Below are positions 10,976 to 19,215 of a stretch of DNA of 64,000 nt, piece by piece. The notes beneath the pieces were generated by a model. It ran no database searches. It saw only the letters and a program-made list of their open reading frames with translations, and was not told the origin of the DNA. Made by a program: the position numbers and the translations under genes. This stretch comes from Ketogulonicigenium robustum (GTDB lineage Bacteria; Pseudomonadota; Alphaproteobacteria; Rhodobacterales; Rhodobacteraceae): positions 280,001-344,000 of the forward strand of contig NZ_CP019937.1 of assembly GCF_002117445.1 (NCBI RefSeq). Direction: 5' to 3'. Within the stretch, counting starts at the first letter, position 1, and every line of letters begins with the position of its first letter.

Positions 10976-11919
10976 AGGGTTGCCCTCATACGCGGGTTCA
11001 GCATGACATAGAGGATGTCAGCCAAAAGATTGATAATGATGAAGCTGGTCGCCGTGACCAGAACCACGCCCTGCACAACGGCGTAATCGCGGTTGAAGAC
11101 GGCATCGACGATCATCTTGCCAAAGCCGGGGATGGTAAAGATTTGCTCGGTCAGAACGGCGCCGGCCAGCAACTCGCCGAACATCACCGCCGACAGGGTT
11201 ACGATCGGTAGCAGTGCATTGCGAAACGCGTGACGCAGCACGACGATCTGCTCGCTCAGGCCCTTGGCGCGGGCCGTGCGGACGTAATCGGCCTGCAACA
11301 CCCCCAGCATGGCCGAGCGTGTGTGCCGCATCAGCGTGCCCGCGATGCCGGTGCCCAGCACGATGGCGGGCATGATGGTGGTCTGCAAGCTACGCCACGG
11401 ATCGACGAGGGGCGATTCATACCCCGAGGCCGGCAACCATCCCAAATTGACCGATACCAGCAGGATCAGCATGATCCCCAGCCAGAAATTCGGCACAGAC
11501 AGGCCGGACAGCGCAACGCCGTTGGCCAGATAATCCCACAAGGTTCCGCGTTTCACCGCCGCAATCACGCCCGCAGGCACACCGATCAGCAGGGCGAAAA
11601 ACATCGACATGACCGCTAGCTGCAGAGTCACCGGCAGCTTTTGCAAGATCAGGTCGCTGACAGGCAGCCCCGTCCGCAACGACCGGCCCAAATCGCCGCG
11701 CAGCACATCGCCCAGCCAATACAGATACTGCATCAGAACGGGGTCGTTCATGTGGTACCGCTCGCGCAGCATTTCGATTGTGGCGGGGTCGCGGCTTTCG
11801 CCGGCCATGACCAAAATCGGGTCGCCGGGCAGCAGTTTTTGCAGCAGGAAAACAAAAATCGACACCAAAATCAGCGTCGGAATCGCCACCAGCACGCGGC
11901 TCAGAATAAAACGCATCAT
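10972..11919 (-). CDS. Peptide ABC transporter permease (DppB/GsiC type)
   Basis: A 315-residue inner-membrane permease starting MMRFILSRVLVAIPTLILVS, a first transmembrane helix typical of DppB. The periplasmic part carries LLPGDPILVMAGESRDPATI, and the EAA loop is RTARAKGLSEQIVVLRHAFR. It pairs with the DppC-type gene that it overlaps by 4 nt. It follows the binding-protein gene after a 69-nt gap containing a strong hairpin. Confidence 0.92.
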   Translation of the reverse strand: MMRFILSRVLVAIPTLILVSIFVFLLQKLLPGDPILVMAGESRDPATIEMLRERYHMNDPVLMQYLYWLGDVLRGDLGRSLRTGLPVSDLILQKLPVTLQLAVMSMFFALLIGVPAGVIAAVKRGTLWDYLANGVALSGLSVPNFWLGIMLILLVSVNLGWLPASGYESPLVDPWRSLQTTIMPAIVLGTGIAGTLMRHTRSAMLGVLQADYVRTARAKGLSEQIVVLRHAFRNALLPIVTLSAVMFGELLAGAVLTEQIFTIPGFGKMIVDAVFNRDYAVVQGVVLVTATSFIIINLLADILYVMLNPRMRATL

Positions 11920-11947
11920 CGCGCGGGATTTCCCTCTTGTACGGGAT

Positions 11948-11972
11948 AGCCGCCCCGGCGCGCGGGGCGGCT
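11948..11972 (-). promoter_or_regulatory. Intercistronic hairpin in the peptide-transport operon
   Basis: AGCCGCCCC (11948-11956) and GGGGCGGCT (11964-11972) form a perfect 9-bp stem with a 7-nt loop. It lies between the binding-protein stop (11989) and the next start (11919). No T-run follows on the minus strand, so it is more likely an mRNA-stabilising or partial-attenuation structure that raises binding-protein output relative to the permeases. Confidence 0.6.
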
Positions 11973-11988
11973 TCGTTATTGTCGGACT

Positions 11989-13494
11989 TTAGCCCTGCAC
12001 ACCGCGCAGACGGATGATGCCGTCGGCGTAGGGTTCAAACCCTTCGATACCGTCACGAAGCGTGAAGAAATACTGGATGTGGTACAGATAGATGATCGGC
12101 AGGTCGTTCTGCAGGATTGCCGTGGTTTGGTCATACAGATCCTTGCGAACGGCGGGGTTGGGTTCCCGACGAGCCTGATCCAGCAGTTGGTCGATCTCGG
12201 GGTTCGCGTAGTGCTCGTCGTTGTTCGAGCCGGTCGTGTGAACAAACGGGTGGATGTTGGCATCGGGGTCGATGCGGCCCGACCAGCCTTGCAGCGACAT
12301 GTCGAAGTTGCCCGCGACGTTTTCCGACAGCAGAGTCGCAAATTCGGTCGCGCGCAGCGAAATCTCGAAGCCAGCCTCGGATGCCATGGCCTGAATGACC
12401 TGACCGGCCTGCATGGCGACAGGGCTGTTACCCGTTTGCATCTCGATCTTCACCGGCAGCTCGACACCAGCTTCGGCCAGCAGGGCACGGGCGCGGTCGA
12501 CATCGCGCGCGGGGACGGGGAAGGCTTCGTCGTACCATGCGCTACCCGGTGCAGCCCATTGGTTGCCCGGCACATAGAGGCCCTCGAAAACGACTTGGTT
12601 GAAAGCTTGTCGGTCGATGGCCAGCGACAGGGCTTGGCGCACCAGCGGGTTCGCGCCCAGCGGGCCTTCCGAACGGGGGCCGTTGCCCACGTTGATGGTG
12701 ATGCCCTGATAGCCGATGTTCGGCACTTGGAATAGTTGCAGGCGGCTGTCGCTTTGCACGGCGGGGACGTCGGCGGGGGCCGTACGCTCGACAATATCAA
12801 GATCGCCCGCGCGCACGTTCGCCAGACGGACGGTCGTGTCGGGGATCGGCATGAAGACGATGCGGTCATAGTGGAATTCGTCGGCATCAAAGTAGTCGGC
12901 GAATTTTTCCAGAACGATGCGGTCGCCCTCGCTGCGGCTGACGAAGCTGTAGGGCCCCGAACAGACGGGGTTCTGGCCAAAGTTTTCACCGGCCGCGTCG
13001 GCGGCGTCGGGCGAATACATGCGGCCTGCGTGGTGAGCCAGCTGCGCCAGCAGCGTCACATCGGGCGACTTGAGGTGGATGGTCAGTTCGTAGTCACCCG
13101 TCGCCTCGACGCTTTCGACCGAGCCAAGCTCGGCTTTGCGGTTGGACACGGGCAGCGTCATGTTGCGTTCGAAAACGCGCACGGCGGATGCGGCGTTGAA
13201 GGGGGTGCCGTCGTGGTGGGTGACGCCCTCGCGCAGCTGCAGCACCAGCGTCTTGCCGTCTTCCGACCAGCTGTAATCTGTCGCCAATTCGGGGGTGATT
13301 TGCATGTTGACGTCGACGTTGAACAGGCGGCTGCACAGCTGTTCATACACCAGCGAGGAAACGAAGGTGCGCGACTGGGCCGGATCAAGCGAGTCCGGAT
13401 CTTCATTCAGGCCGATCCGCAGGTCTTGTGCGAAAGCGGCACCAGCCAGCGAAACCGACGCCAGCAGCGCGGCTGTGAATAAGCTTTTCTTCAT
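11989..13494 (-). CDS. Peptide ABC transporter substrate-binding protein
   Basis: A 501-residue periplasmic binding protein (SBP_bac_5 family). Residues 1-22 form a clear Sec signal peptide (MKKSLFTAALLASVSLAGAA, cleaved after AFA). The mature start DLRIGLNEDPDSLDPAQSRT and the segment LREGVTHHDGTPFNAASAVR are family signatures. As first gene of the five-gene minus-strand operon, it should capture the peptide and pass it to the two permeases. The gene neighbourhood (gamma-glutamyltransferase, GsiA-like ATPase) suggests glutathione or another gamma-glutamyl peptide as ligand. General dipeptide binding cannot be excluded. Confidence 0.9.
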   Translation of the reverse strand: MKKSLFTAALLASVSLAGAAFAQDLRIGLNEDPDSLDPAQSRTFVSSLVYEQLCSRLFNVDVNMQITPELATDYSWSEDGKTLVLQLREGVTHHDGTPFNAASAVRVFERNMTLPVSNRKAELGSVESVEATGDYELTIHLKSPDVTLLAQLAHHAGRMYSPDAADAAGENFGQNPVCSGPYSFVSRSEGDRIVLEKFADYFDADEFHYDRIVFMPIPDTTVRLANVRAGDLDIVERTAPADVPAVQSDSRLQLFQVPNIGYQGITINVGNGPRSEGPLGANPLVRQALSLAIDRQAFNQVVFEGLYVPGNQWAAPGSAWYDEAFPVPARDVDRARALLAEAGVELPVKIEMQTGNSPVAMQAGQVIQAMASEAGFEISLRATEFATLLSENVAGNFDMSLQGWSGRIDPDANIHPFVHTTGSNNDEHYANPEIDQLLDQARREPNPAVRKDLYDQTTAILQNDLPIIYLYHIQYFFTLRDGIEGFEPYADGIIRLRGVQG

Positions 13495-13879
13495 TATACA
13501 CTCCCGATTTTCAAATCTTGATCAGACACGACTGCCCAAAAAGACGGCATGGATTCAGAATTAGGCGAGGGCTGGTGCGATCTGCGCGGACAATAGGCAC
13601 TCGCGTGGGGGCAGGGCAACCGTCTGGCGGGCGAAAACTGCATCACATTGGGGCTTTCCGCCTTTTTTCTGTGACTTTCCCGACGGAACCGGCCAGCGCG
13701 CGCAGCGGTTGTCTTGGTGCTGCCTATTGCGAATGGCGCCTATCAGGGAATCGTCCGCCGCAGTGGCTCAATGCGCGGGGGGATTGCGGGCTGATGCTGG
13801 CGATGGGCTTGCACCGCCTAGGGCATTAACAAAATCGGCGGGGCCGTGGCCCGCGCCGGTTTGCGCTTTTCGTCCGGCT
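13495..13879. other. Intergenic region: operon promoter side and terminator
   Basis: A gap of 385 bp. The part near 13495-13560 should hold the promoter of the minus-strand peptide-transport operon, but no convincing -35/-10 pair was found. The part near 13830 holds a terminator for the carbonic anhydrase gene. Open frames here have no ribosome-binding site or recognisable motif. Confidence 0.5.
13828..13858 (-). terminator. Terminator after carbonic anhydrase
   Basis: On the minus strand CGGCGCGGGCC and GGCCCCGCCG pair with one bulge around a short loop. The sequence then continues ATTTTGTTA. It lies 22 nt past the carbonic anhydrase stop codon. Confidence 0.6.
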
Positions 13880-14527
13880 TCAGACCAGTTTGAAATCGCC
13901 CGTTTCGGTGTCGTATTGTTCCAGTGTGCCTTCGCCGATGTCGTTCCACAGGCCGTGCAGCGTCAGCACGCCGCTATCGACTGCCTCGGCGACAAAGGGG
14001 AATGTCATCAGGTTGAACAGCGAACGGACGACCGAGGCCTTTTCGAACGCGCGCAGGCGGGTCGGCAAATCGGCCTTGGGCAGGTTGTCGTATTCGGGGC
14101 GCAGGATGTCCATCCAACGACCGACGAAGCTGCTTTGCGCCTCAAGCTGAGGGGCCGCGCCCGAGCACATGTCGTGGCAACCTTGCACACCGCCGCACCC
14201 CGAATGGCCCAGCACGATCACATGCGCTACCTTCAGCGCGGTAACGGCATATTCCAACGCGGCCGACGTGCCGTGCTGTTCCCCGTCGGGTTTGCACTGC
14301 GGTACCAGATTGGCGATGTTGCGGTGGATGAAGAATTCGCCCTGATCCGCCCCGAAGATCGACGTGACATGCACGCGGCTGTCGCAGCACGAAATCACCA
14401 TCGCGCGCGGGTGCTGACCACCCTCGGCCAAACGTTTATACCACGCGCTGTTTTCGGCATAGCTGGTGGCTTTCCAGCCATGATAGCGGCGAACAAGGTA
14501 ATCAGGCAGCGGCCTTGCGATTTTCAT
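13880..14527 (-). CDS. Beta-class carbonic anhydrase
   Basis: A 215-residue zinc enzyme interconverting CO2 and bicarbonate in the cytoplasm. Zinc ligands and catalytic residues are all present: Cys-47, Asp-49 and Arg-51 in ISCCDSRV, and His-108 and Cys-111 in LGHSGCGG. The start at 14527 (MKIARPLPDYLVRRYHGW) is chosen because GAGG lies just upstream and related proteins begin there; the frame is open 20 codons further. The gene is single and has its own terminator. Bicarbonate supply for acetyl-CoA carboxylase and similar carboxylases is the usual role. Confidence 0.93.
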   Translation of the reverse strand: MKIARPLPDYLVRRYHGWKATSYAENSAWYKRLAEGGQHPRAMVISCCDSRVHVTSIFGADQGEFFIHRNIANLVPQCKPDGEQHGTSAALEYAVTALKVAHVIVLGHSGCGGVQGCHDMCSGAAPQLEAQSSFVGRWMDILRPEYDNLPKADLPTRLRAFEKASVVRSLFNLMTFPFVAEAVDSGVLTLHGLWNDIGEGTLEQYDTETGDFKLV

Positions 14528-14712
14528 GGCATCCTCGTGGGTAGCGCGGGGCATCGGGTGCCCCCTGACCACCCCCGTATCGCGCAAATATATTTCCAGC
14601 GCGAGCCTATTTAATCTTCTGCGGCATCATGGCTCGGGCAAATGTGGAAACCAATTGGGAAGAAATCGTGTCTATACAGGCCCCAAGAGGTCATCGGATA
14701 AAGGGAGTTCTT

Positions 14713-15123
14713 ATGGGCCATTCGGTTAACGCCAGCGTCGGGCAGGCGACCGTTTCACCCTTGCCGCTGAACTTCCGTGAGGGGGTCTTGCCAAATCGCA
14801 GCCACATGCTGCGCATGGCCGCCAGTCTGGGGTCAGGGGCGTTTAGGGCGGCGCTACACGATGACGCATCGGAATTAGAACGGCGCTTGCTACGCCTGTC
14901 GGCGCTTGCGCCAGACTTTCAGCCCGCCGATGTCGTGCGCGATGTCGGTGTCGTGGCCGAGGTGTCGCGCAGGTTTGGGATTTTGCAGGTCGATCAGGTG
15001 GCAACAGCCGTCATCGCCACACTGGAGGGTGGCGATAATGTGGCCTTCGCCGCGACCTTGCGCCGTTTAATGCGGCTGGGAAATTCGGCGCTGTTCCTGC
15101 TGGCGTGTCAACTACCCGACTGA
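14713..15123 (+). CDS. Hypothetical protein, 136 residues
   Basis: Not recognised. The ATG at 14713 has a good ribosome-binding site (AAGGGAG, 5 nt upstream). The N-terminal 45 residues are polar (MGHSVNASVGQATVSPLPLN). The rest is predicted mostly helical, with RLLRLSALAPDFQPADVVRD and a C-terminal repeat-like pair TLEGGDNVAFAATLRRLMRL. No signal peptide, membrane helix or metal motif is seen. It stands alone between carbonic anhydrase (divergent) and the aminopeptidase gene, 80 nt upstream of the latter. Confidence 0.6.
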   Translation: MGHSVNASVGQATVSPLPLNFREGVLPNRSHMLRMAASLGSGAFRAALHDDASELERRLLRLSALAPDFQPADVVRDVGVVAEVSRRFGILQVDQVATAVIATLEGGDNVAFAATLRRLMRLGNSALFLLACQLPD

Positions 15124-15203
15124 TCGGGCGGGCGAAAGCGGTTGGGGTGATTGTCGCCGCGCCCCCGCAGGTTTAGGGTTGTTGCAAAGACAGGAGCCTT
15201 CAC

Positions 15204-16616
15204 ATGTCCTATGACGCCCCCCAACCCACCTTTGCCCCCCCATCCGATGCGGCAATCCCGCTGCATTTGGTGACCCCTGCAGACCTGCCGGATTTGGCAG
15301 GGCGTTTGTCGCCCCAGCATGCAGCTTTCGCGCAAGGTGCGGGGTTCACGGCTGGTGCGGGCGACGTGCTGTGCCTGCCGGACGCCGATGGTAAGGTGGT
15401 CGCGGTGCTGGTGGGGATGGGCAATGACGAGGCCCGTCGCCGTGGCCGGTTCATCGCGTCCCCCGCCGCCAGCCGCCTGCCTGCGGGCGATTACCGGCTG
15501 ATCGACACCCTCAGCACTGCTGCTGCCGCCGAATTCGCGCTGGGCTGGCTGCTGGAGGGATACCGCTTTGACCGTTACCGCAAGCTAACCCGCCCCGCCG
15601 CGCGCCTTGTTGCACCGGCAGGCGTCAATGCCGCCGAGTTACAAGCGATGGCCGCGGGCGAGTTTTTGACGCGTGATCTGATCAACACCCCCGCGGCCGA
15701 TATGGGCCCTGCGGATCTGGCCGCCACCGCCGAGGCGCTGGCCGCGCGCCACGGGGGCAGTTTTGCCGTGACGGTGGGGGATGATTTGCTTGCGGCCAAT
15801 CTGCCGATGATTCATGCCGTCGGTCGCGCCGCAGCAGCAGATCGCGCGCCGCGCCTGATCGATATGTCGTTTGGCACCAGCGGCCCGCTGCTGACATTGG
15901 TGGGGAAGGGCGTGTGTTTTGATACCGGCGGGCTGAATATCAAGCCTGCGGGCAGCATGGGCCTGATGAAGAAAGACATGGGCGGGGCAGCCACTGTGCT
16001 GGGGCTTGCGCATATGATTCTGACGCTTGCGGTGCCGCTGCGTCTGCGCGTGCTGATACCGGCTGTCGAAAACAGCATCTCGGGCAATGCGATGCGCCCG
16101 CAAGATGTGCTGACCGCCCGCAACGGTCTGACCGTCGAAATCAACAATACCGACGCCGAGGGGCGCTTGGTGCTGGCCGATGCCCTTGCGCTGGCAAGCG
16201 AGGAAAAGCCCGACCTGCTGGTCTCGATGGCGACGCTGACGGGGGCCGCGCGTGTCGCACTGGGCCCCGATGTGCCGCCGTTCTACACCGATGACGACGC
16301 GATGGCCGCGCAAATTGCCGCCGCCGCCGTCACCGCACGCGACCCGCTGTGGCGCATGCCCTTCCACCCCGCCTACGAGGCGCTGATCGAACCGGCTGTC
16401 GCCGATCTGGATAACGCCCCGGGCGGCGGCATGGCCGGGTCGATCACGGCGGCACTGTTCCTGCGCCGCTTCGCAGCCGCACCCTATGTGCACTTTGACA
16501 TTTACGGCTGGCAACCCAGCGCCGCACCCGCGCGGCCCAAGGGGGGCGTCGGGCAGGGCGCACGCGCGCTGCTGACCGCGCTGCCTGCGCTGCTGGGGTT
16601 GGGGGGCGCGCGCTGA
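15204..16616 (+). CDS. Leucyl aminopeptidase family (M17) metallopeptidase
   Basis: A 470-residue cytosolic exopeptidase. The C-terminal catalytic domain shows the two-metal site: Lys and Asp in GKGVCFDTGGLNIKPAGSMG, KKDMGGAA, and the signature NTDAEGRLVLADAL. The N-terminal domain is divergent, as in the alphaproteobacterial PepA/PepB-like subgroup. The ribosome-binding site ACAGGAG precedes the ATG. The stop TGA overlaps the ATG of the NlpC/P60 gene by 1 nt, so the two are co-translated. This fixed pair suggests joint handling of peptides, possibly murein peptides; that link is inference. Confidence 0.92.
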   Translation: MSYDAPQPTFAPPSDAAIPLHLVTPADLPDLAGRLSPQHAAFAQGAGFTAGAGDVLCLPDADGKVVAVLVGMGNDEARRRGRFIASPAASRLPAGDYRLIDTLSTAAAAEFALGWLLEGYRFDRYRKLTRPAARLVAPAGVNAAELQAMAAGEFLTRDLINTPAADMGPADLAATAEALAARHGGSFAVTVGDDLLAANLPMIHAVGRAAAADRAPRLIDMSFGTSGPLLTLVGKGVCFDTGGLNIKPAGSMGLMKKDMGGAATVLGLAHMILTLAVPLRLRVLIPAVENSISGNAMRPQDVLTARNGLTVEINNTDAEGRLVLADALALASEEKPDLLVSMATLTGAARVALGPDVPPFYTDDDAMAAQIAAAAVTARDPLWRMPFHPAYEALIEPAVADLDNAPGGGMAGSITAALFLRRFAAAPYVHFDIYGWQPSAAPARPKGGVGQGARALLTALPALLGLGGAR

Positions 16617-17437
16617 TGGATCGTCGCCGCACACCCGCCAATGGCCGCGTGGCAGCCGCTTTTCTGCAAGGCCAAGTCGAGGCCGAATATTTTGTTGATG
16701 GCGAGGCAGCCCGCGTCATCTGGCCCGTCGCCAATTTGCTGAAGGCCCCGGGCGGCGCGCGCGATCGGCAGCTGCTGTTCGGGGCTGCCGTCAAAATCTA
16801 TGATCAGGTGGATGGCTGGGCTCTCGTGCAGGCCGACCGCGACGGTTATGTCGGTTATGTCCCGTTCGAAGCCTTGGGCCCCGCGCGCACCGCGACCCAC
16901 CGCGTCGGCACCATGGCCACGCATGTCTACAGCGCGCCTGACATCAAACAGCCGGAGATCATGCACCTTTCGCTGGGGGCCGAGGTGAGCGTTTTGGCAG
17001 AACTGGCCAAGTTCTACGAAACACCCGAAGGGTTCATCCCAAAACCGCATCTTCGCCCGCTGGATCGCCCCTACCGTGACCCCGTCACCGTCGCGCAGAT
17101 GCTGTTTGGCGTGCCGTATTTGTGGGGCGGCAATTCCGCGCTGGGCATTGACTGTTCGGGCACCGTACAAATGGCCATGACGCTGTGCGATATCGCCTGC
17201 CCGGGCGATACCGACATGCAAGAGGCCGAGCTGGGTACCCTGCTGCCGCCCGATGCCCCCTTGCAGCGCGGCGATCTGGTATTCTGGGCTGGCCACGTGG
17301 CGTTGATGGTCGATGAACAAACGATGATCCACGCCAACGGCAACGATATGGCGGTGCGGTATGAAGGGTATGAAACCGCCGTCAAACGCATCATCGCGCA
17401 AGGTGGTGGCCCCGTAACCGCGCTAAAGCGGATCTAA
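16616..17437 (+). CDS. NlpC/P60 family peptidase with SH3-like repeats
   Basis: A 273-residue cysteine peptidase, probably a gamma-D-glutamyl-diamino acid endopeptidase acting on murein peptides. Residues about 30-140 form two bacterial SH3-type modules. The catalytic domain (150-273) has the nucleophile in GIDCSGTVQ, the general base His in WAGHVALMVDE and a further His in MIHANGND. There is no signal peptide, so it may act on imported or recycled muropeptides in the cytoplasm, consistent with coupling to the upstream aminopeptidase. Its stop overlaps the convergent DUF2794 gene by 4 nt. Confidence 0.9.
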   Translation: MDRRRTPANGRVAAAFLQGQVEAEYFVDGEAARVIWPVANLLKAPGGARDRQLLFGAAVKIYDQVDGWALVQADRDGYVGYVPFEALGPARTATHRVGTMATHVYSAPDIKQPEIMHLSLGAEVSVLAELAKFYETPEGFIPKPHLRPLDRPYRDPVTVAQMLFGVPYLWGGNSALGIDCSGTVQMAMTLCDIACPGDTDMQEAELGTLLPPDAPLQRGDLVFWAGHVALMVDEQTMIHANGNDMAVRYEGYETAVKRIIAQGGGPVTALKRI

Positions 17438-17766
17438 TCGATCAGCTTCGGCTTGCCTTCCAGCACGCGCAGCACGGCCGTCAGGTCGTGCCCGCGCCGC
17501 AGAACCTGCCCCTCGGCCCCGATGACGGCATATTGGCCCTGTCGCTGCCGCAATTTGGGCCGCTTCTCGATACGATAGATCGGGGTTTCAGCCGCGCGCC
17601 GGAAGATGGCGAAGATGGCCACATCGCGCAGATGAGATATGCCGTAGTCACGCCATTCGCCCGCCGCGACCATGCGGCCATAAAGGTTCAGGATTGGTTG
17701 CAATTCGGTGCGGTGAAAGGCGACCTGATCGTCTGTCCCCGCGCTGGTGGGGTTTGGCTGGTTCAT
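17434..17766 (-). CDS. DUF2794 family protein
   Basis: A 110-residue soluble protein of unknown function, confined to alphaproteobacteria. It contains the family core HRTELQPILNLYGRMVAAGE, WRDYGISHLRDVAIFAIFRR and the C-terminal QGQYAVIGAEGQVLRRGHDL. There is no signal or membrane segment. It converges on the NlpC/P60 gene with a 4-nt overlap. Confidence 0.85.
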   Translation of the reverse strand: MNQPNPTSAGTDDQVAFHRTELQPILNLYGRMVAAGEWRDYGISHLRDVAIFAIFRRAAETPIYRIEKRPKLRQRQGQYAVIGAEGQVLRRGHDLTAVLRVLEGKPKLID

Positions 17767-17805
17767 GTCAAAATGATGACGCCCGCAGCCACACTTGGCA
17801 AGCGC

Positions 17806-18096
17806 TTAGCCGCAGCTGATGCGCGCGATCAGCCCATCGGCGTTGATGGTAAAGTTCAACCGCGCGGGGCGATGATCCATCGTCACCATCGTATCGGGGT
17901 GAATGATACGCACCTGCCGCATGATCAGCACCCGTTCCAGCGCATTGGCCTTTTGACCGATCAGATAGCCATAGGCCGCCCCGCCGCAGGTGTCACTGGC
18001 CGCATCCGGCACGGTGGGGCCGCTGGGCTGCGGGGGTGTGGCCTGCGCGCAGGCAGCCAAAAGCGGAAAGATCAGCAGGAAGCGTGTGTGTTTCAT
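17806..18096 (-). CDS. I78 family peptidase inhibitor lipoprotein
   Basis: A 96-residue protein with a lipoprotein signal (MKHTRFLLIFPLLAAC, lipobox LAAC, lipidated Cys-16). The mature part has the I78 inhibitor features DTCGGAAYGYLIGQ, VRIIHPDTMVTMDHRPARLN and the terminal ISCG. The two conserved cysteines (DTCG, SCG) probably form a disulfide. The start at 18096 is chosen over longer frames because it gives the lipoprotein signal. It is divergent from mbfA across a 95-bp gap containing an Irr-type box, so iron may affect both genes. Confidence 0.85.
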   Translation of the reverse strand: MKHTRFLLIFPLLAACAQATPPQPSGPTVPDAASDTCGGAAYGYLIGQKANALERVLIMRQVRIIHPDTMVTMDHRPARLNFTINADGLIARISCG

Positions 18097-18139
18097 GTCG
18101 ACACTCTTGACCGGATTTGCGCTTCGGGCAACGATTTGC

Positions 18140-18177
18140 TTGACGATATGCGACTCCAATTTTAGAATTATTCTAAA
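18140..18177 (+). promoter_or_regulatory. mbfA promoter with Irr iron control element
   Basis: TTGACG (18140-18145), a 17-nt spacer and TAGAAT (18163-18168) make a good sigma-70 promoter. The near-perfect palindrome TTTAGAATTATTCTAAA (18161-18177) covers the -10 box. It matches the iron control element bound by the Fur-family regulator Irr in alphaproteobacteria. The position implies repression of mbfA when iron is scarce, as known for mbfA in Agrobacterium and Bradyrhizobium. The ribosome-binding site AGGA follows at 18181-18184. Confidence 0.8.
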
Positions 18178-18191
18178 AATAGGATAAGAAC

Positions 18192-19169
18192 ATGCTGCTC
18201 TCTTTGACGGCAAGGCGCCGTTTTTCCGACCTGACCGAACAAGAGATCATCGCGCTGGCGATCTCGAACGAGGAGGACGATGCGCGCATCTATCGCACGT
18301 TCGCCGAAAAGCTGCGCGCGCAATACCCTGCTTCGGCGGCCGTGTTCGACGGGATGGCCGAGGAGGAGGACGCCCACCGCCAGCGGCTGATCGCGCTGCA
18401 CCGCATTCGCTGGGGCGATGTGATACCGCTGATCCGGCGCGAACATGTGGCAGGCCACTATCATCACCGTCCTGTTTGGCTGACCGAGAACCTGTCGCTG
18501 GATGCGATCCGCGCCGAGGCCCATCAGATGGAACAGACGGCAGGCGATTTCTACACCCGCGCCGCGATGCGCACCCAAGATGCGGCCACGCGCAAACTGC
18601 TGGGCGATCTGGCCGCCGCCGAGGCGGGCCATGACGAACGCGCCAGCGCGCTAGAGGCCGAGCATCTGAGCAAGGACGCCCGCGAGACGGAGGAGAAGAC
18701 CCAGCAGCGCCAGTTCATTCTGACATGGGTGCAACCGGGGCTGGCGGGGCTGATGGACGGGTCGGTCTCGACCCTCGCGCCGATTTTCGCAACCGCTTTT
18801 GCTACGCAGAACAGCCACACGACCTTGCTGGTTGGCCTTGCCGCAGCCGTGGGCGCTGGTATTTCCATGGGCTTCACCGAAGCTGCGCATGACGACGGGG
18901 TGATCTCGGGGCGGGGCTCGCCGATCAAGCGCGGGATTGCGTCGGGGGTGATGACGGCGCTGGGGGGGTTGGGCCACGCGCTGCCTTACTTTATCCCCGA
19001 TTTCTGGATTGCGACCACCATCGCGGCCATTGTGGTGTTTATCGAACTCTGGGCTATCGCGTGGATTCAAAACCGGTTCATGAAAACGCCCATTCCGCGT
19101 GCGATCGTGCAGGTCGTCATCGGCGGGGCGCTGGTTTTTGCGGCGGGTGTTCTGATTGGCGGCGGGTGA
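18192..19169 (+). CDS. mbfA: Membrane-bound ferritin / iron exporter MbfA
   Basis: A 325-residue inner-membrane iron exporter. Residues 1-165 form a rubrerythrin-like ferritin domain with di-iron glutamates (ISNEEDDARIYRTFAEKL, MAEEEDAHRQRL, AAEAGHDERA). Residues about 175-325 form a CCC1/VIT1-type transporter with the signature GLAGLMDGSVSTLAPIFATA and C-terminal hydrophobic helices. This fusion is the MbfA (Er-VIT) family, which exports iron and protects against iron and peroxide stress. The ATG at 18192 has AGGA 7 nt upstream. The Irr box over its promoter fits the known regulation. Confidence 0.92.
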   Translation: MLLSLTARRRFSDLTEQEIIALAISNEEDDARIYRTFAEKLRAQYPASAAVFDGMAEEEDAHRQRLIALHRIRWGDVIPLIRREHVAGHYHHRPVWLTENLSLDAIRAEAHQMEQTAGDFYTRAAMRTQDAATRKLLGDLAAAEAGHDERASALEAEHLSKDARETEEKTQQRQFILTWVQPGLAGLMDGSVSTLAPIFATAFATQNSHTTLLVGLAAAVGAGISMGFTEAAHDDGVISGRGSPIKRGIASGVMTALGGLGHALPYFIPDFWIATTIAAIVVFIELWAIAWIQNRFMKTPIPRAIVQVVIGGALVFAAGVLIGGG

Positions 19170-19215
19170 TCGGAATCTGCTTTCCCCGCACCAATCATGG
19201 GCGTAAGCCACGCCT

